Part shown: positions 41,991 to 50,487 of the stretch, in pieces | Layout: the number at the start of each line of letters is the position of its first letter | How positions within the stretch are numbered: the first letter of the stretch is position 1 | The notes under the pieces: model-generated | The model's input: only the letters and a program-made list of their open reading frames with translations | What the model was told of the DNA's origin: nothing | Databases searched by the model: none | Made by a program: the position numbers and the translations under genes | Assembly (NCBI RefSeq): GCF_017254835.1 | Contig: NZ_JAFKCW010000001.1 | Location: 558,001 to 622,000 of the forward strand | Reading direction: 5' to 3' | Length of the DNA: 64,000 nucleotides | DNA from: Algoriphagus aestuariicola | GTDB lineage: Bacteria; Bacteroidota; Bacteroidia; Cytophagales; Cyclobacteriaceae

Positions 41991-43302
41991 TCTCATACAC
42001 CATCTCCGGTTCAAGGACTTCTACATTGCCAAAATCATTGATTTGGTCCAATTGAACCACTTTCAACTCATTGATGAGCATGGGGTCATACTTCGCCGCG
42101 ACGCGGATATAGTTTTCGGTGAAGCCGTGCATTTTGCCATTTTCCACGTCTTCTTCGAAGAGGACGGTGAAGGTCTTTCCTAGATTTTCTTCGTAAAATT
42201 TCCTTCTCTTTTTCTCGGAAAGGATGCGCAGCATCTTGGAGCGCTCGTTACGCTTTTTCATCGGCACGACACCATCCATTTCAACTGCACGGGTGTTTGC
42301 CCGCTCGGAGTAGGTAAATACGTGTAGGTAGGAGATTTCCAAGTCATTCAGGAAATTGTAGGTTTCCAGAAACAGCTCGTCGGTCTCGCCCGGAAATCCC
42401 ACGATGACATCCACTCCGATACATGCATGAGGCATAAGCGTCTTGATCTTGGATACGCGGTCTTCATAAAGCTCCCGAAGGTATCGTCGGCCCATTTTTC
42501 TCAGGATTGTATTGGAGCCGGATTGAAGTGGAATATGGAAGTGGGGGACAAACCGCTTAGACCTAGAGGCAAATTCGATGATCTCGTTCGTCAAAAGGTT
42601 GGGTTCGATGGACGAAATACGGAAGCGGTCAATGCCATCTACTTCATCCAGCGCGAAAACGAGGTCTGCAAAACGTTCGTTTCTTTTTCCGTCGACAATC
42701 CCAAAGTCACCGATATTCACTCCGGTAAGGACGATTTCCTTGACATCCGTTGCCGCGATCTCCCTTGCCGAGGCCAAAACGGACTCGATGGTATTGCTTC
42801 GGCTTTTTCCCCTTGCCAAGGGAATGGTACAGAAAGCACAGCCGTAGTTGCATCCATCCTGGACTTTGAGAAAAGTCCGGGTTCTGTCGTTGATGGAATA
42901 AGCGTTGTTGAAGGATTTGGCTTCGGTGATCTCGCTTGCCAGAACTTTTGTCTCCTGTACTTTGGCAAAATCATCCAAAAGCTCAATCAAACGGAATTTT
43001 TCGGCTGCGCCGAGAACGGCATCGACTCCTTCTATCTCCGAGATTTCGGTTGGTTTGAGCTGTGCGTAACAGCCGATGATGGCTACATAAGAATCCGGAG
43101 AGATCTTTTTGGCCTCTTTGACGATCTTCTTGCACTTCTTGTCGGCATTCTCGGTGACCGAGCAGGTGTTGATGATGAATATGTCGGGACTTTCCTGAAA
43201 ATCGACTTTGAGATACCCTTTTTCTTCGAATTGTCTGCCAATGGTGGATGTCTCAGAGAAATTCAGCTTGCAACCGAGCGTATAGAAGGCAACTTTTTTC
43301 AT
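41983..43302 (-). CDS. mtaB: tRNA t6A37 methylthiotransferase
   Basis: A 439-residue radical SAM enzyme that adds a methylthio group to t6A at tRNA position 37. The N-terminal domain has VAFYTLGCKLNFSE and INTCSVTENADKKC with cluster Cys residues; the radical SAM motif DGCNYGCAFCTIPLARGKSR is near residue 145. A TRAM domain closes the protein. The frame extends upstream to 43344, but the ATG at 43302 gives the family start (KKVAFYTLGC). Confidence 0.92.
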   Translation of the reverse strand: MKKVAFYTLGCKLNFSETSTIGRQFEEKGYLKVDFQESPDIFIINTCSVTENADKKCKKIVKEAKKISPDSYVAIIGCYAQLKPTEISEIEGVDAVLGAAEKFRLIELLDDFAKVQETKVLASEITEAKSFNNAYSINDRTRTFLKVQDGCNYGCAFCTIPLARGKSRSNTIESVLASAREIAATDVKEIVLTGVNIGDFGIVDGKRNERFADLVFALDEVDGIDRFRISSIEPNLLTNEIIEFASRSKRFVPHFHIPLQSGSNTILRKMGRRYLRELYEDRVSKIKTLMPHACIGVDVIVGFPGETDELFLETYNFLNDLEISYLHVFTYSERANTRAVEMDGVVPMKKRNERSKMLRILSEKKRRKFYEENLGKTFTVLFEEDVENGKMHGFTENYIRVAAKYDPMLINELKVVQLDQINDFGNVEVLEPEMVYEKH

Positions 43303-43418
43303 GTGATGGTCTTTGATTTTTAATTGCCAAGCGGAATCCCGCATGGCTTTTAAAAACTTTTGTGAAAAACGATGTTATTTCGCCCGATTTCACAAATCTC
43401 CGGATTTAGACGGTTTTG

Positions 43419-43449
43419 CAAAGGTAAGTATTCCACTGCTTTTTTCAAT
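43419..43449 (-). promoter_or_regulatory. Candidate mtaB promoter
   Basis: On the minus strand, ATTG (43449-43446) is followed after 19 bp by TACCTTTG (43426-43419), a good match to the Bacteroidota TTTG / TAnnTTTG pattern. It is 116 bp before the start. Confidence 0.5.
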
Positions 43450-43587
43450 TTTCCAATTTTGGGGATGGAAATACACTTTTTTTGGCCTTTTGGCTTGAAA
43501 AACGCCATGAATTTTTGAAAAAAGTGGAATTTTTTTCAAAAATGATCTCAAAAATAGGTCGATCTCTTTTTCGAGTGCATATTTTTC

Positions 43588-43595
43588 TATTTTTG
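43588..43595 (+). promoter_or_regulatory. Candidate glnN promoter -7 box
   Basis: TATTTTTG, a perfect TAnnTTTG, is 31 bp before the glnN start. The -33 position is a T-rich CTTTTTC, only partly matching TTTG. Confidence 0.45.
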
Positions 43596-43626
43596 TGGGT
43601 GTAATATTAAACCACTTATTGTAGAA

Positions 43627-45789
43627 ATGGCAACACTTAGACAACAAGCCCTGGGAATGGTTCAGGCGAGACCGCGGGTCAACGTAACCCCACCGTCTTC
43701 TAAAATTTCGGATTATTTTGGCACCAACGTCTTTGGATTGGGACAAATGAAAGCCTCTTTGGCGCCTTCTGCCTATAAGAAGGTGATGGAAGCGGTGGAC
43801 AAAGGAACCAAAATCGATCCTGCGACCGCCGAAGAGGTGGCAACTGCCGTGAAAACCTGGGCGCTTGCTAAGGGAGTCACCCATTTTACGCACTGGTTTC
43901 AGCCATTGACCGGCTCTACAGCCGAGAAGCACGATTCATTCTTTGATATGTATGCAGGGATCGAGAAGTTCAAAGCTTCCGCGCTAGTACAGCAAGAACC
44001 TGATGCTTCCTCTTTCCCCAACGGTGGTATCCGTTCGACTTTTGAAGCACGAGGCTACACCGCATGGGATCCTTCGTCTCCGATTTTTATCCTCGAAAAG
44101 ACGCTTTGCATCCCGACCATTTTTGTGTCCTATACTGGCGAAGCACTGGACTACAAGACTCCACTGTTGAAGTCTATGGAAGCTGTCAATGACGCGGCGG
44201 TAGAAGTCTGCCAGCTTTTTGATCGCAATGTGAGAAAAGTTTCCCCTTCATTGGGTGTGGAGCAGGAATACTTCGTGGTGGACAAGGCGCTTTTCGCTGC
44301 CCGTCCTGATCTCGTGATGGCTGGCCGCTCTGTATTCGGTCACAGCCCGGCTAGAGGGCAGCAGTTGGAAGACCACTACTTCGGTTCTATCCCTACCCGC
44401 GTGAAAGATTTCATGATGGATTTTGAGATCGAGGCGCACAAGTTGGGTATTCCTTTGTCAACTCGTCACAATGAAGTGGCTCCAGGCCAGTTTGAAGTGG
44501 CTCCTATCTACGAAGAAATCAACAAAGCCATCGACCACAACCAGCTTTTGATGGACGTGATGGACAAGGTGGCTGAAAAGCACGGCCTAAAAGTGTTGTT
44601 CCACGAGAAGCCTTTCGCAGGGGTGAACGGTTCCGGTAAGCACAACAACTGGTCTCTGATCACCGACACTGGTGTCAACCTTTTCCAGCCAAGCAACTCT
44701 GCCCGTGAAAACCTTCAGTTCCTGACCTTCTTGGTAGCGACTGTTAAGGCGGTGCACGACCACGCTGACCTCCTGAGAGCGAGCATCGCGTCTGCAAGCA
44801 ACGACTTCCGTCTAGGCGCCAACGAAGCACCTCCAGCTATCATGTCCGTATTCTTGGGCGGCACTTTGACCGACGTATTGGACGAGTTGGAGAAAAACGG
44901 CAACATCAAGATCGAGAAAGGCGACAACATGTATATGAAATTGGGTATCTCCAAGATCCCCGAGATCATCCTGGACAACACCGACCGAAACAGAACCTCT
45001 CCATTCGCTTTCACTGGAAACAAGTTTGAATTCCGTGCGGTAGGTTCCTCAGCAAACTGCGGCCTTCCAATGACTACACTCAACGTGATCGTGGCCGAAG
45101 TACTGAGAGGAATGTACAAGGATATCGAGAAGGAAATGAACGCTGGCAAAGAGAAGAAGATTGCCATCGTCAATGTCCTGAGAAAATACATCAAGGAGTC
45201 CAAAAAAGTAAGATTTGAAGGTGATGGCTACTCTGAGGAGTGGGCAAAAGAGGCCGAAAAGAGAGGTCTTTCCAACCTGAAGTCTACCCCTGAGGCATTG
45301 GATGTCTATGAAAGGAAAGCTATTAAGGAGCTTTATGAGCGTCATAATGTACTGAACCACATTGAGGTGCACGCCCGACATGAAATCATGCTGGAGGACT
45401 ACATCAAAAAGGTGCAGATCGAAAGCCGCGTGATGGGTGACCTAGCTTTGAACCACATCATCCCTACCGCGATCCTTTACCAAAACAAACTGATCGAAAA
45501 CGCAAATGGCTTGAAAGGCCTGGGCTTGGATCATTCTGCGGCAGTAGAGACGATCAAAGACGTAGCGAGACATATCGAATCCGTTAAGTCCAACGTGACC
45601 GCCATGGTGGAGGCTCGCAAGAGACTCAACAAGGAGGAGGACATCGTGAAGCGAGCAAAAGGCTACCAGTCAGAGGTGAAAGCAGCTTATTTTGACAAAA
45701 TCCGCTATGCTGTTGACAAGCTTGAGCTTCTGGTGGACGACGAAAGCTGGCCACTTGTGAAATACCGCGAAATGCTTTTTATCCGCTAG
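43627..45789 (+). CDS. glnN: Glutamine synthetase type III
   Basis: A 720-residue enzyme that makes glutamine from glutamate, ammonia and ATP. The length and N-terminal region (RVNVTPPSSKISDYFGTNVFG) are typical of the GSIII class of Bacteroidota and cyanobacteria. Catalytic segments include GVEQEYFVVDK, THNEVAPGQFE-like RHNEVAPGQFEVAPIYEE, NGSGKHNNWS and NRTSPFAFTGNKFEFRAVGS. The gene has its own promoter-like element and a strong terminator. A central enzyme of nitrogen assimilation. Confidence 0.96.
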   Translation: MATLRQQALGMVQARPRVNVTPPSSKISDYFGTNVFGLGQMKASLAPSAYKKVMEAVDKGTKIDPATAEEVATAVKTWALAKGVTHFTHWFQPLTGSTAEKHDSFFDMYAGIEKFKASALVQQEPDASSFPNGGIRSTFEARGYTAWDPSSPIFILEKTLCIPTIFVSYTGEALDYKTPLLKSMEAVNDAAVEVCQLFDRNVRKVSPSLGVEQEYFVVDKALFAARPDLVMAGRSVFGHSPARGQQLEDHYFGSIPTRVKDFMMDFEIEAHKLGIPLSTRHNEVAPGQFEVAPIYEEINKAIDHNQLLMDVMDKVAEKHGLKVLFHEKPFAGVNGSGKHNNWSLITDTGVNLFQPSNSARENLQFLTFLVATVKAVHDHADLLRASIASASNDFRLGANEAPPAIMSVFLGGTLTDVLDELEKNGNIKIEKGDNMYMKLGISKIPEIILDNTDRNRTSPFAFTGNKFEFRAVGSSANCGLPMTTLNVIVAEVLRGMYKDIEKEMNAGKEKKIAIVNVLRKYIKESKKVRFEGDGYSEEWAKEAEKRGLSNLKSTPEALDVYERKAIKELYERHNVLNHIEVHARHEIMLEDYIKKVQIESRVMGDLALNHIIPTAILYQNKLIENANGLKGLGLDHSAAVETIKDVARHIESVKSNVTAMVEARKRLNKEEDIVKRAKGYQSEVKAAYFDKIRYAVDKLELLVDDESWPLVKYREMLFIR

Positions 45790-45814
45790 TTCTCAGCGAA
45801 TAAACTATCTAACA

Positions 45815-45840
45815 AAACCACCTGAAAGGGTGGTTTTTTT
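45815..45840 (+). terminator. Intrinsic terminator after glnN
   Basis: AAAACCACC / GGGTGGTTTT forms a 9-bp stem with a 5-nt loop followed by a T-run. Confidence 0.85.
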
Positions 45841-45841
45841 G

Positions 45842-46076
45842 TGCCCGCATCTGTGTCGGAGAAAGTTGTCAAGCCGGTGCAGATATCCCGTACACTGGCT
45901 AGCGCTGCTTTGGTCTACGCTGGCTCGAAGACCCAGCTAGATTTGTCGATAAAGTAACTAATGCGCCAGACCTACTCGCGGGCAGTCTGACTTTATTCAA
46001 GCCGTGGCTGCTTCCCACCTATCCACTTAATGAAAGTCGCGGACTTTGCACAGTCCCTTCGAATAGGGGTTTTTTA
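45842..46076 (+). ncRNA. Candidate structured noncoding RNA
   Basis: No plausible gene, but there are many paired segments. TGCCCGC (45842) pairs with GCGGGCA (45978-45984), closing a domain with two inner hairpins (GCCGGTG/CACTGGC and GGTCT/AGACC). It is followed by GACTTT (45989-45994), AAAGTC (46033-46038) and GACTTT (46042-46047), which can pair in two exclusive ways. A CCCT/AGGG hairpin and TTTTTT at 46055-46075 end it. It does not match tmRNA, RNase P or SRP RNA by eye. Strand was inferred from the T-run. Confidence 0.4.
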
Positions 46077-46270
46077 TCGATGTGGATTAATCGCCTCAAT
46101 CTATGGACATTTTGTATGTTGCCAAGAAAGCGGGGTAGAGGGCGGTGTTATCTCGCGCGCTGATGCTGGTCTAGCAGAGACTGGGCAAGTGTGAATTGAA
46201 GTTGAGAAGCTTGTTTGTGCTGATATTTTCAGGGGTGTTTTTTGGATTGCAAACCCTTTCTGGCCCAAAC

Positions 46271-46300
46271 TTTGGGTTTGGAAATAATGGGTTAAATTTG
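46271..46300 (+). promoter_or_regulatory. Promoter of the TPR/periplasmic-binding protein gene
   Basis: TTTG (46271-46274) is followed after 18 bp by TAAATTTG (46293-46300), a textbook Bacteroidota -33/-7 pair, 33 bp before the chosen start. It also indicates that the upstream in-frame ORF extension is not translated. Confidence 0.65.
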
Positions 46301-46333
46301 CCATGCCTGAATCATCCCGTTACAATCGGAACT

Positions 46334-47974
46334 ATGCGAAATCTGTTAATCATCCTTTTTCTATTTTTTTTCGGTCATTACTCTATAGCTCAGGGACTTC
46401 CTCAGGAATACCTGAACGCTAAGAACATCTTGTTAGCCAAAGATTATTGGGGTGCGATCAATGCCTTCAAACCATTGACTGACTCCGAAAAATATGGGAA
46501 TTTGGCCAACTATGCCGCTTTTCATTTGGCAGAAGCGGCGCTTGCCGCCAACCAGCCTGCGCAGGCAATCAGTGCCTTACAGCCCATGTATGGTAAAAAC
46601 TGGAGCAAGTCTGATGAGGCGAAATACCTTTTGGCAGTAGCGTATTTTCAAAACAACCAAAACTCTGAAGCCCTAAGGGTTATCAAGGGCATCAAAAACG
46701 AATCGATTCAGAGCAAAGCTTACAACGCCACTTTCGAATACCTGAGCAAGGCTACAGCGAGCTATCTGGTGGCCAACTTGGATGAATTCAAAACCAATGA
46801 GGGGTATACTGCTGCTTTGGCCGCTGTACTACAGAAACAGACCATCATGTCGGCAAGCGAGATCGCAGCGCTCAAGCAAATCAAGTCCAGCTCTCCTGCC
46901 AAAAACCAGCCCAAGGATGATATTTTAGATCTGGTGGTGATTCTTCCGTTTACCGGATCGGGTACCTCCAGCGTATCCCAAGTGAATCCGTCGGATTTCA
47001 TCTTCGAGCTTTATCAAGGTATAGCATTTGGAGTGGATCAGCTGCGGTCGGAGGGGAAAAAGGTCAAAATGATCACGTTTGATTCTAAGAGAAACCTCGA
47101 TCACCTTACCAATCTTTTGAACGATCCGGAGATCAAAAGTGCGGATGCGATCATCGGCCCGATCTACCCCGAGGAGAGTGAATTTGTCAGTGCTTTTGCC
47201 GAAAAGGAAGAAATCCCTTTCATCCATCCCCTGTCCAATCTGGGAGAAAGATTTGAGGAAACAGAATTCAGCTACCTGTTTAGGCCATCGGTCATTTCGC
47301 TTTCTGCAGGAATTATCTCAAGCCTCAAGTCCCAAAAATGGGGTAACCGCGTAGCGATTGGATATAGCGGAAGCTCCAGGGACGAGAAATTGGGACTTCT
47401 CCTTAGTGAGGACCTCCAAAAGGCGGGATTTCAGGTGGCGAAAGTCCAAAAAATCGACCCGAGAAACGCTTCAACCTTTCTCCAGGGAATGGGGGTGAGT
47501 AGGGGTAATTCGCCGTCAGTTGATCAAATCATCATCTTGGCAGACGACCCGGCGATAGGCCAATCTGTTTTTTCATTAATGGAAAGCATCACCACTTCTG
47601 TCCCCGTTTTAGTCATGGATTCTTGGCTAGGTTTCAACTTTGCCAACTTTGAGATGCTGGAGTTTCCCAACTTTTATTTCATCTCCAATAACACACCGAA
47701 GTTTGATTCGGAGTATATGACAAGCTTTAGGAAACAATATTACGAGCAATACCTGGCATACCCGATGATGAATACTGTGTTGGGTGCAGAGCTTGTCAAT
47801 TGGCTGGGAGCCAACGTTACATCCAGCTATTCTTTTGATCTTCGAAGAGGATTGAACCAGCAGGCTTTCCAGCAAGGCAAGTTGACTTGGGGATATAATT
47901 TTCAAAATTCGAACAACAACAGTTATACGCCTGTGTTCAAGCTTGAAGCGGGCGAACTGATTCCTTTACAATAA
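46334..47974 (+). CDS. Exported protein with TPR-like region and type 1 periplasmic-binding fold
   Basis: A 546-residue protein with a signal peptide (MRNLLIILFLFFFGHYSIA). Residues 20-190 form helical TPR-like repeats (LNAKNILLAKDYWGAINAF, LAEAALAANQPAQAIS). From about 210 a periplasmic-binding/LpoA-like fold follows: DLVVILPFTGSG, FELYQGIAFGVDQLRSEGKK and DAIIGPIYPEE. The layout recalls LpoA-type and leucine-binding proteins without the transporter. The frame is open back to 46196, but the ATG at 46334 gives the signal peptide and follows the promoter. hemL lies 3 bp downstream. Confidence 0.85.
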   Translation: MRNLLIILFLFFFGHYSIAQGLPQEYLNAKNILLAKDYWGAINAFKPLTDSEKYGNLANYAAFHLAEAALAANQPAQAISALQPMYGKNWSKSDEAKYLLAVAYFQNNQNSEALRVIKGIKNESIQSKAYNATFEYLSKATASYLVANLDEFKTNEGYTAALAAVLQKQTIMSASEIAALKQIKSSSPAKNQPKDDILDLVVILPFTGSGTSSVSQVNPSDFIFELYQGIAFGVDQLRSEGKKVKMITFDSKRNLDHLTNLLNDPEIKSADAIIGPIYPEESEFVSAFAEKEEIPFIHPLSNLGERFEETEFSYLFRPSVISLSAGIISSLKSQKWGNRVAIGYSGSSRDEKLGLLLSEDLQKAGFQVAKVQKIDPRNASTFLQGMGVSRGNSPSVDQIIILADDPAIGQSVFSLMESITTSVPVLVMDSWLGFNFANFEMLEFPNFYFISNNTPKFDSEYMTSFRKQYYEQYLAYPMMNTVLGAELVNWLGANVTSSYSFDLRRGLNQQAFQQGKLTWGYNFQNSNNNSYTPVFKLEAGELIPLQ

Positions 47975-47977
47975 ACC

Positions 47978-49270
47978 ATGCAGATTTCTGAAAGCAAGCG
48001 GCTTTTCGCCCATGCAAAGACCGTTATTCCCGGCGGTGTAAACTCTCCCGTTCGTGCATTTCGCGCGGTGGGAGGAGACCCGATATTCATTTCCAAAGCA
48101 GACGGAGCCTACCTTTACGATGCCGACGGCAATGCTTACATTGAAATGATCAATAGCTGGGGTCCCATGATCCTGGGGCACAACCATCCCCTGATCCGCG
48201 AGGCTGTGATCAAAGCCATGGAAAGCGGAACGTCATTTGGAGCACCTACGGCGAGGGAGGTGGAGATCGCGGCGCTGATTGTGAACATGGTGCCGTCCGT
48301 GGAGAAAGTGCGCATGGTCAACTCGGGTACCGAGGCTACCATGTCCGCTATTCGGGTAGCCAGGGGATATACCGGTCGGGATAAATTCATCAAGCTGGAA
48401 GGGCACTACCATGGCCATGGAGATTCGTTTTTGATCGCCGCCGGCTCGGGTGCGATTACCATGGGAAATCCAGATTCTCCGGGGGTAACGAGCGGCACGG
48501 CCAAAGACACGCTTTTGGCTCCATACAACGACCTTCAGGCAATTGAAAATCTCGTTGTGGCCAATGATGGGGAGATTGCCGCTTTGATCCTGGAGCCTGT
48601 GCCGGGAAATATGGGGCTCTGTCTCCCTGACCCCGGATATCTTCAGGGATTGCGGGATATCTGTACGCGAGAGGGAATCGTTTTGATTTTTGACGAAGTG
48701 ATGACAGGTTTTCGCTTGGCAAAAGGTGGCGCACAGGAGCTTTTTGGAGTGATTCCGGATATGACCACTATGGGCAAAATCATCGGAGGAGGTATGCCGG
48801 TGGGTGCCTATGGAGGAAAGAAAGAGATCATGGAATTCGTATCTCCTGCTGGGCCAGTTTACCAAGCGGGGACGCTTTCCGGCAACCCAATTGCCATGGC
48901 TGCCGGATTGACCATGCTAGATTACTTGGATACCCATCCGGAGGTCTACAGCCGACTAAACGAGATCGGAATGCAGATCGCATCCGGTATCTCGTCGATC
49001 AACCAGAGTCTTGGGCTGGATTTTACGATCAATCAGCTGGGAAGTATGTATTCCCTCTTTTTCACCCAGGAATCGGTGACGGATTTTGAATCTGCGAAGA
49101 CCTCTGATACGGCCTTGTTTGGCAAATACTTCCAGGCCATGCTGCACCGCGGCGTGTATCTGGCGCCTTCCCAGTTTGAAAGCTTATTCCTTTCCACTGC
49201 GCTAAGCGATGACCTAATCGGAAAGATCCTCCAGGCGCACGAGGAGAGCATGAAGGAGATTATTTCTTGA
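47978..49270 (+). CDS. hemL: Glutamate-1-semialdehyde 2,1-aminomutase
   Basis: A 430-residue PLP enzyme making 5-aminolevulinate for heme and cobalamin. It shows PGGVNSPVRAF at the start, LNSGTEA-like MVNSGTEATMSAIRVARG, IFDEVMTGFR and the PLP lysine in TTMGKIIGGGMPVGAYGG, near residue 267. The length is normal. It lies 3 bp after the binding-protein gene and is terminated by a strong hairpin. Confidence 0.95.
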   Translation: MQISESKRLFAHAKTVIPGGVNSPVRAFRAVGGDPIFISKADGAYLYDADGNAYIEMINSWGPMILGHNHPLIREAVIKAMESGTSFGAPTAREVEIAALIVNMVPSVEKVRMVNSGTEATMSAIRVARGYTGRDKFIKLEGHYHGHGDSFLIAAGSGAITMGNPDSPGVTSGTAKDTLLAPYNDLQAIENLVVANDGEIAALILEPVPGNMGLCLPDPGYLQGLRDICTREGIVLIFDEVMTGFRLAKGGAQELFGVIPDMTTMGKIIGGGMPVGAYGGKKEIMEFVSPAGPVYQAGTLSGNPIAMAAGLTMLDYLDTHPEVYSRLNEIGMQIASGISSINQSLGLDFTINQLGSMYSLFFTQESVTDFESAKTSDTALFGKYFQAMLHRGVYLAPSQFESLFLSTALSDDLIGKILQAHEESMKEIIS

Positions 49271-49287
49271 TGTCCTAAAATGATGGG

Positions 49288-49335
49288 AATCCCTCGAAAA
49301 TACCCTATGGAGGGTATTTTCGAGGGATTTTTTTT
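49288..49335 (+). terminator. Strong intrinsic terminator after hemL
   Basis: A near-perfect inverted repeat of about 20 bp per arm (AATCCCTCGAAAATACCCT with its complement), a 4-nt loop and a T-run of eight. Confidence 0.92.
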
Positions 49336-49371
49336 GTCTGATCTTGTCGATGAAAACTCAATAGCCTCCCT

Positions 49372-49929
49372 ATGAAAATACGTTTATCCCTTCCGTCTTT
49401 TATGCTGATCCTTTTGGGGCTTACTGCTTGTGCCGATACGGAAGATCAGAAGCCTGATGACCAGATACCTTTCGAGTATTATTTTAAATTCAAAGTCGAC
49501 AATCAGGAGTATTTCTATGGATTCAACGAGATCTGGGATCAATTCAATCCTAAAGAAAAGTATGAAGGAAGCCTCACTGAGAATGTTATCCTCTACAACT
49601 CCGGCAATTTGTACGCTAGTGTGCGCGAGGGCTGTGGGGATCAACCTGAAAGAGATTGCATTTGGGGGGTGTTTTCAATCGGCGGAAACTCGCCTGGGAC
49701 CTATGAGGCAAATCCTGTACAGGTCATTGGAACAAACGAAGTTGTTTATGTGCCATTTTTGAACGGCAATGCCAAGGATGGAAACTTAACTGTCACAATA
49801 AAGAAAATCGATCCAATAGGTCGGTATGTAGAGGCTTCTTTTTCAGGTCAGCTATATAGTGAAACCACCAGGGAGGAAGTGCTGAAGACAATCGCTGGCG
49901 AGTTCAGAGCCTATTACAATCCGGATTGA
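49372..49929 (+). CDS. Predicted lipoprotein of unknown function
   Basis: A 185-residue protein with a lipoprotein signal (MKIRLSLPSFMLILLGLTAC; lipobox LTAC). The mature part begins acidic (DTEDQKPDDQ) and then has a beta-rich domain with a possible disulfide in EGCGDQPERDC. I do not recognise the family. It follows the hemL terminator and so is probably a separate unit. Confidence 0.75.
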   Translation: MKIRLSLPSFMLILLGLTACADTEDQKPDDQIPFEYYFKFKVDNQEYFYGFNEIWDQFNPKEKYEGSLTENVILYNSGNLYASVREGCGDQPERDCIWGVFSIGGNSPGTYEANPVQVIGTNEVVYVPFLNGNAKDGNLTVTIKKIDPIGRYVEASFSGQLYSETTREEVLKTIAGEFRAYYNPD

Positions 49930-50061
49930 GCCAAAGGCAGGCGGTTTCACTGTCCAAATAAGAAAAAAGGAAGATTGAGCTTTCTCCTCCGAACCGTTGC
50001 GCCGGTGTCGAAACCGCCTCGATCCATCATTGGCTAGGCAGGTGCTGATTAATTTGAACAA

Positions 50062-50094
50062 ATTGGAAAAATAAGAAAGGACGCGGTATTTTTG
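50062..50094 (+). promoter_or_regulatory. Candidate promoter of the ArsC-like gene
   Basis: ATTG (50062-50065) is followed after 21 bp by TATTTTTG (50087-50094), close to the TTTG / TAnnTTTG pattern, 39 bp before the start. Confidence 0.5.
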
Positions 50095-50133
50095 CACCTC
50101 GTTTATTCGATTGATTAAAACAACAAGCTTAGC

Positions 50134-50487
50134 ATGTCCATTAAAGTATACGGTATCAAGAGCTGCGATACCATGAAGAAGACTTTCAATTTCCTAGAGG
50201 AAAAAGGAGTGGATTACGAGTTCACCGACTACAAAAAAGAAGAAATAAGCCCCGAGCTGTTGGAGGATTTTTTGGCAAAAAGCTCACTCGAAGCACTGGT
50301 TAACAAGAAGGGGACAACCTATCGCAAGATGGACGATGTCCAGAAAGTAGCGCTGGAAAAGGCGGAGACGGCCATTCCTATCCTGATCGAAAATCCCAGT
50401 ATGATCAAGCGCCCGTTGATTACGTATCCTGACGGAAGCTTGACTTTGGGCTTCAACGAGGAGAAAATCGCCTCGCATCTCGGCTAA
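50134..50487 (+). CDS. ArsC/Spx-family thioredoxin-fold protein (YffB-like)
   Basis: A 117-residue thioredoxin-fold protein. The N-terminal motif YGIKSCDTMKK has a single active Cys, and IKRPLITYPDGSLTLGF carries the conserved Arg-Pro of the ArsC fold. YffB-like members have unclear roles, unlike true arsenate reductases. It has its own promoter-like element and converges on the LRR gene with a 4-bp overlap. Confidence 0.88.
   Translation: MSIKVYGIKSCDTMKKTFNFLEEKGVDYEFTDYKKEEISPELLEDFLAKSSLEALVNKKGTTYRKMDDVQKVALEKAETAIPILIENPSMIKRPLITYPDGSLTLGFNEEKIASHLG

Larger units (their letters stand above)
43303..43626. other. Divergent intergenic region between mtaB and glnN
   Basis: About 320 bp, AT-rich, with no gene. 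It contains candidate -7 boxes for both flanking genes. Confidence 0.6.

Noticed and set aside
42427-43323. 298-codon ORF antisense to mtaB
   Set aside because: The opposite strand has unmistakable MtaB motifs; this frame has no recognisable domain.
45842-46076. tmRNA, RNase P RNA or SRP RNA
   Set aside because: None of their conserved blocks (tRNA-like CCA end, P4 helix sequence, SRP tetraloop region) is visible.
46196-46333. 46-codon N-terminal extension of the binding-protein gene
   Set aside because: A textbook promoter lies within it at 46271-46300 and a complete signal peptide starts at 46334.
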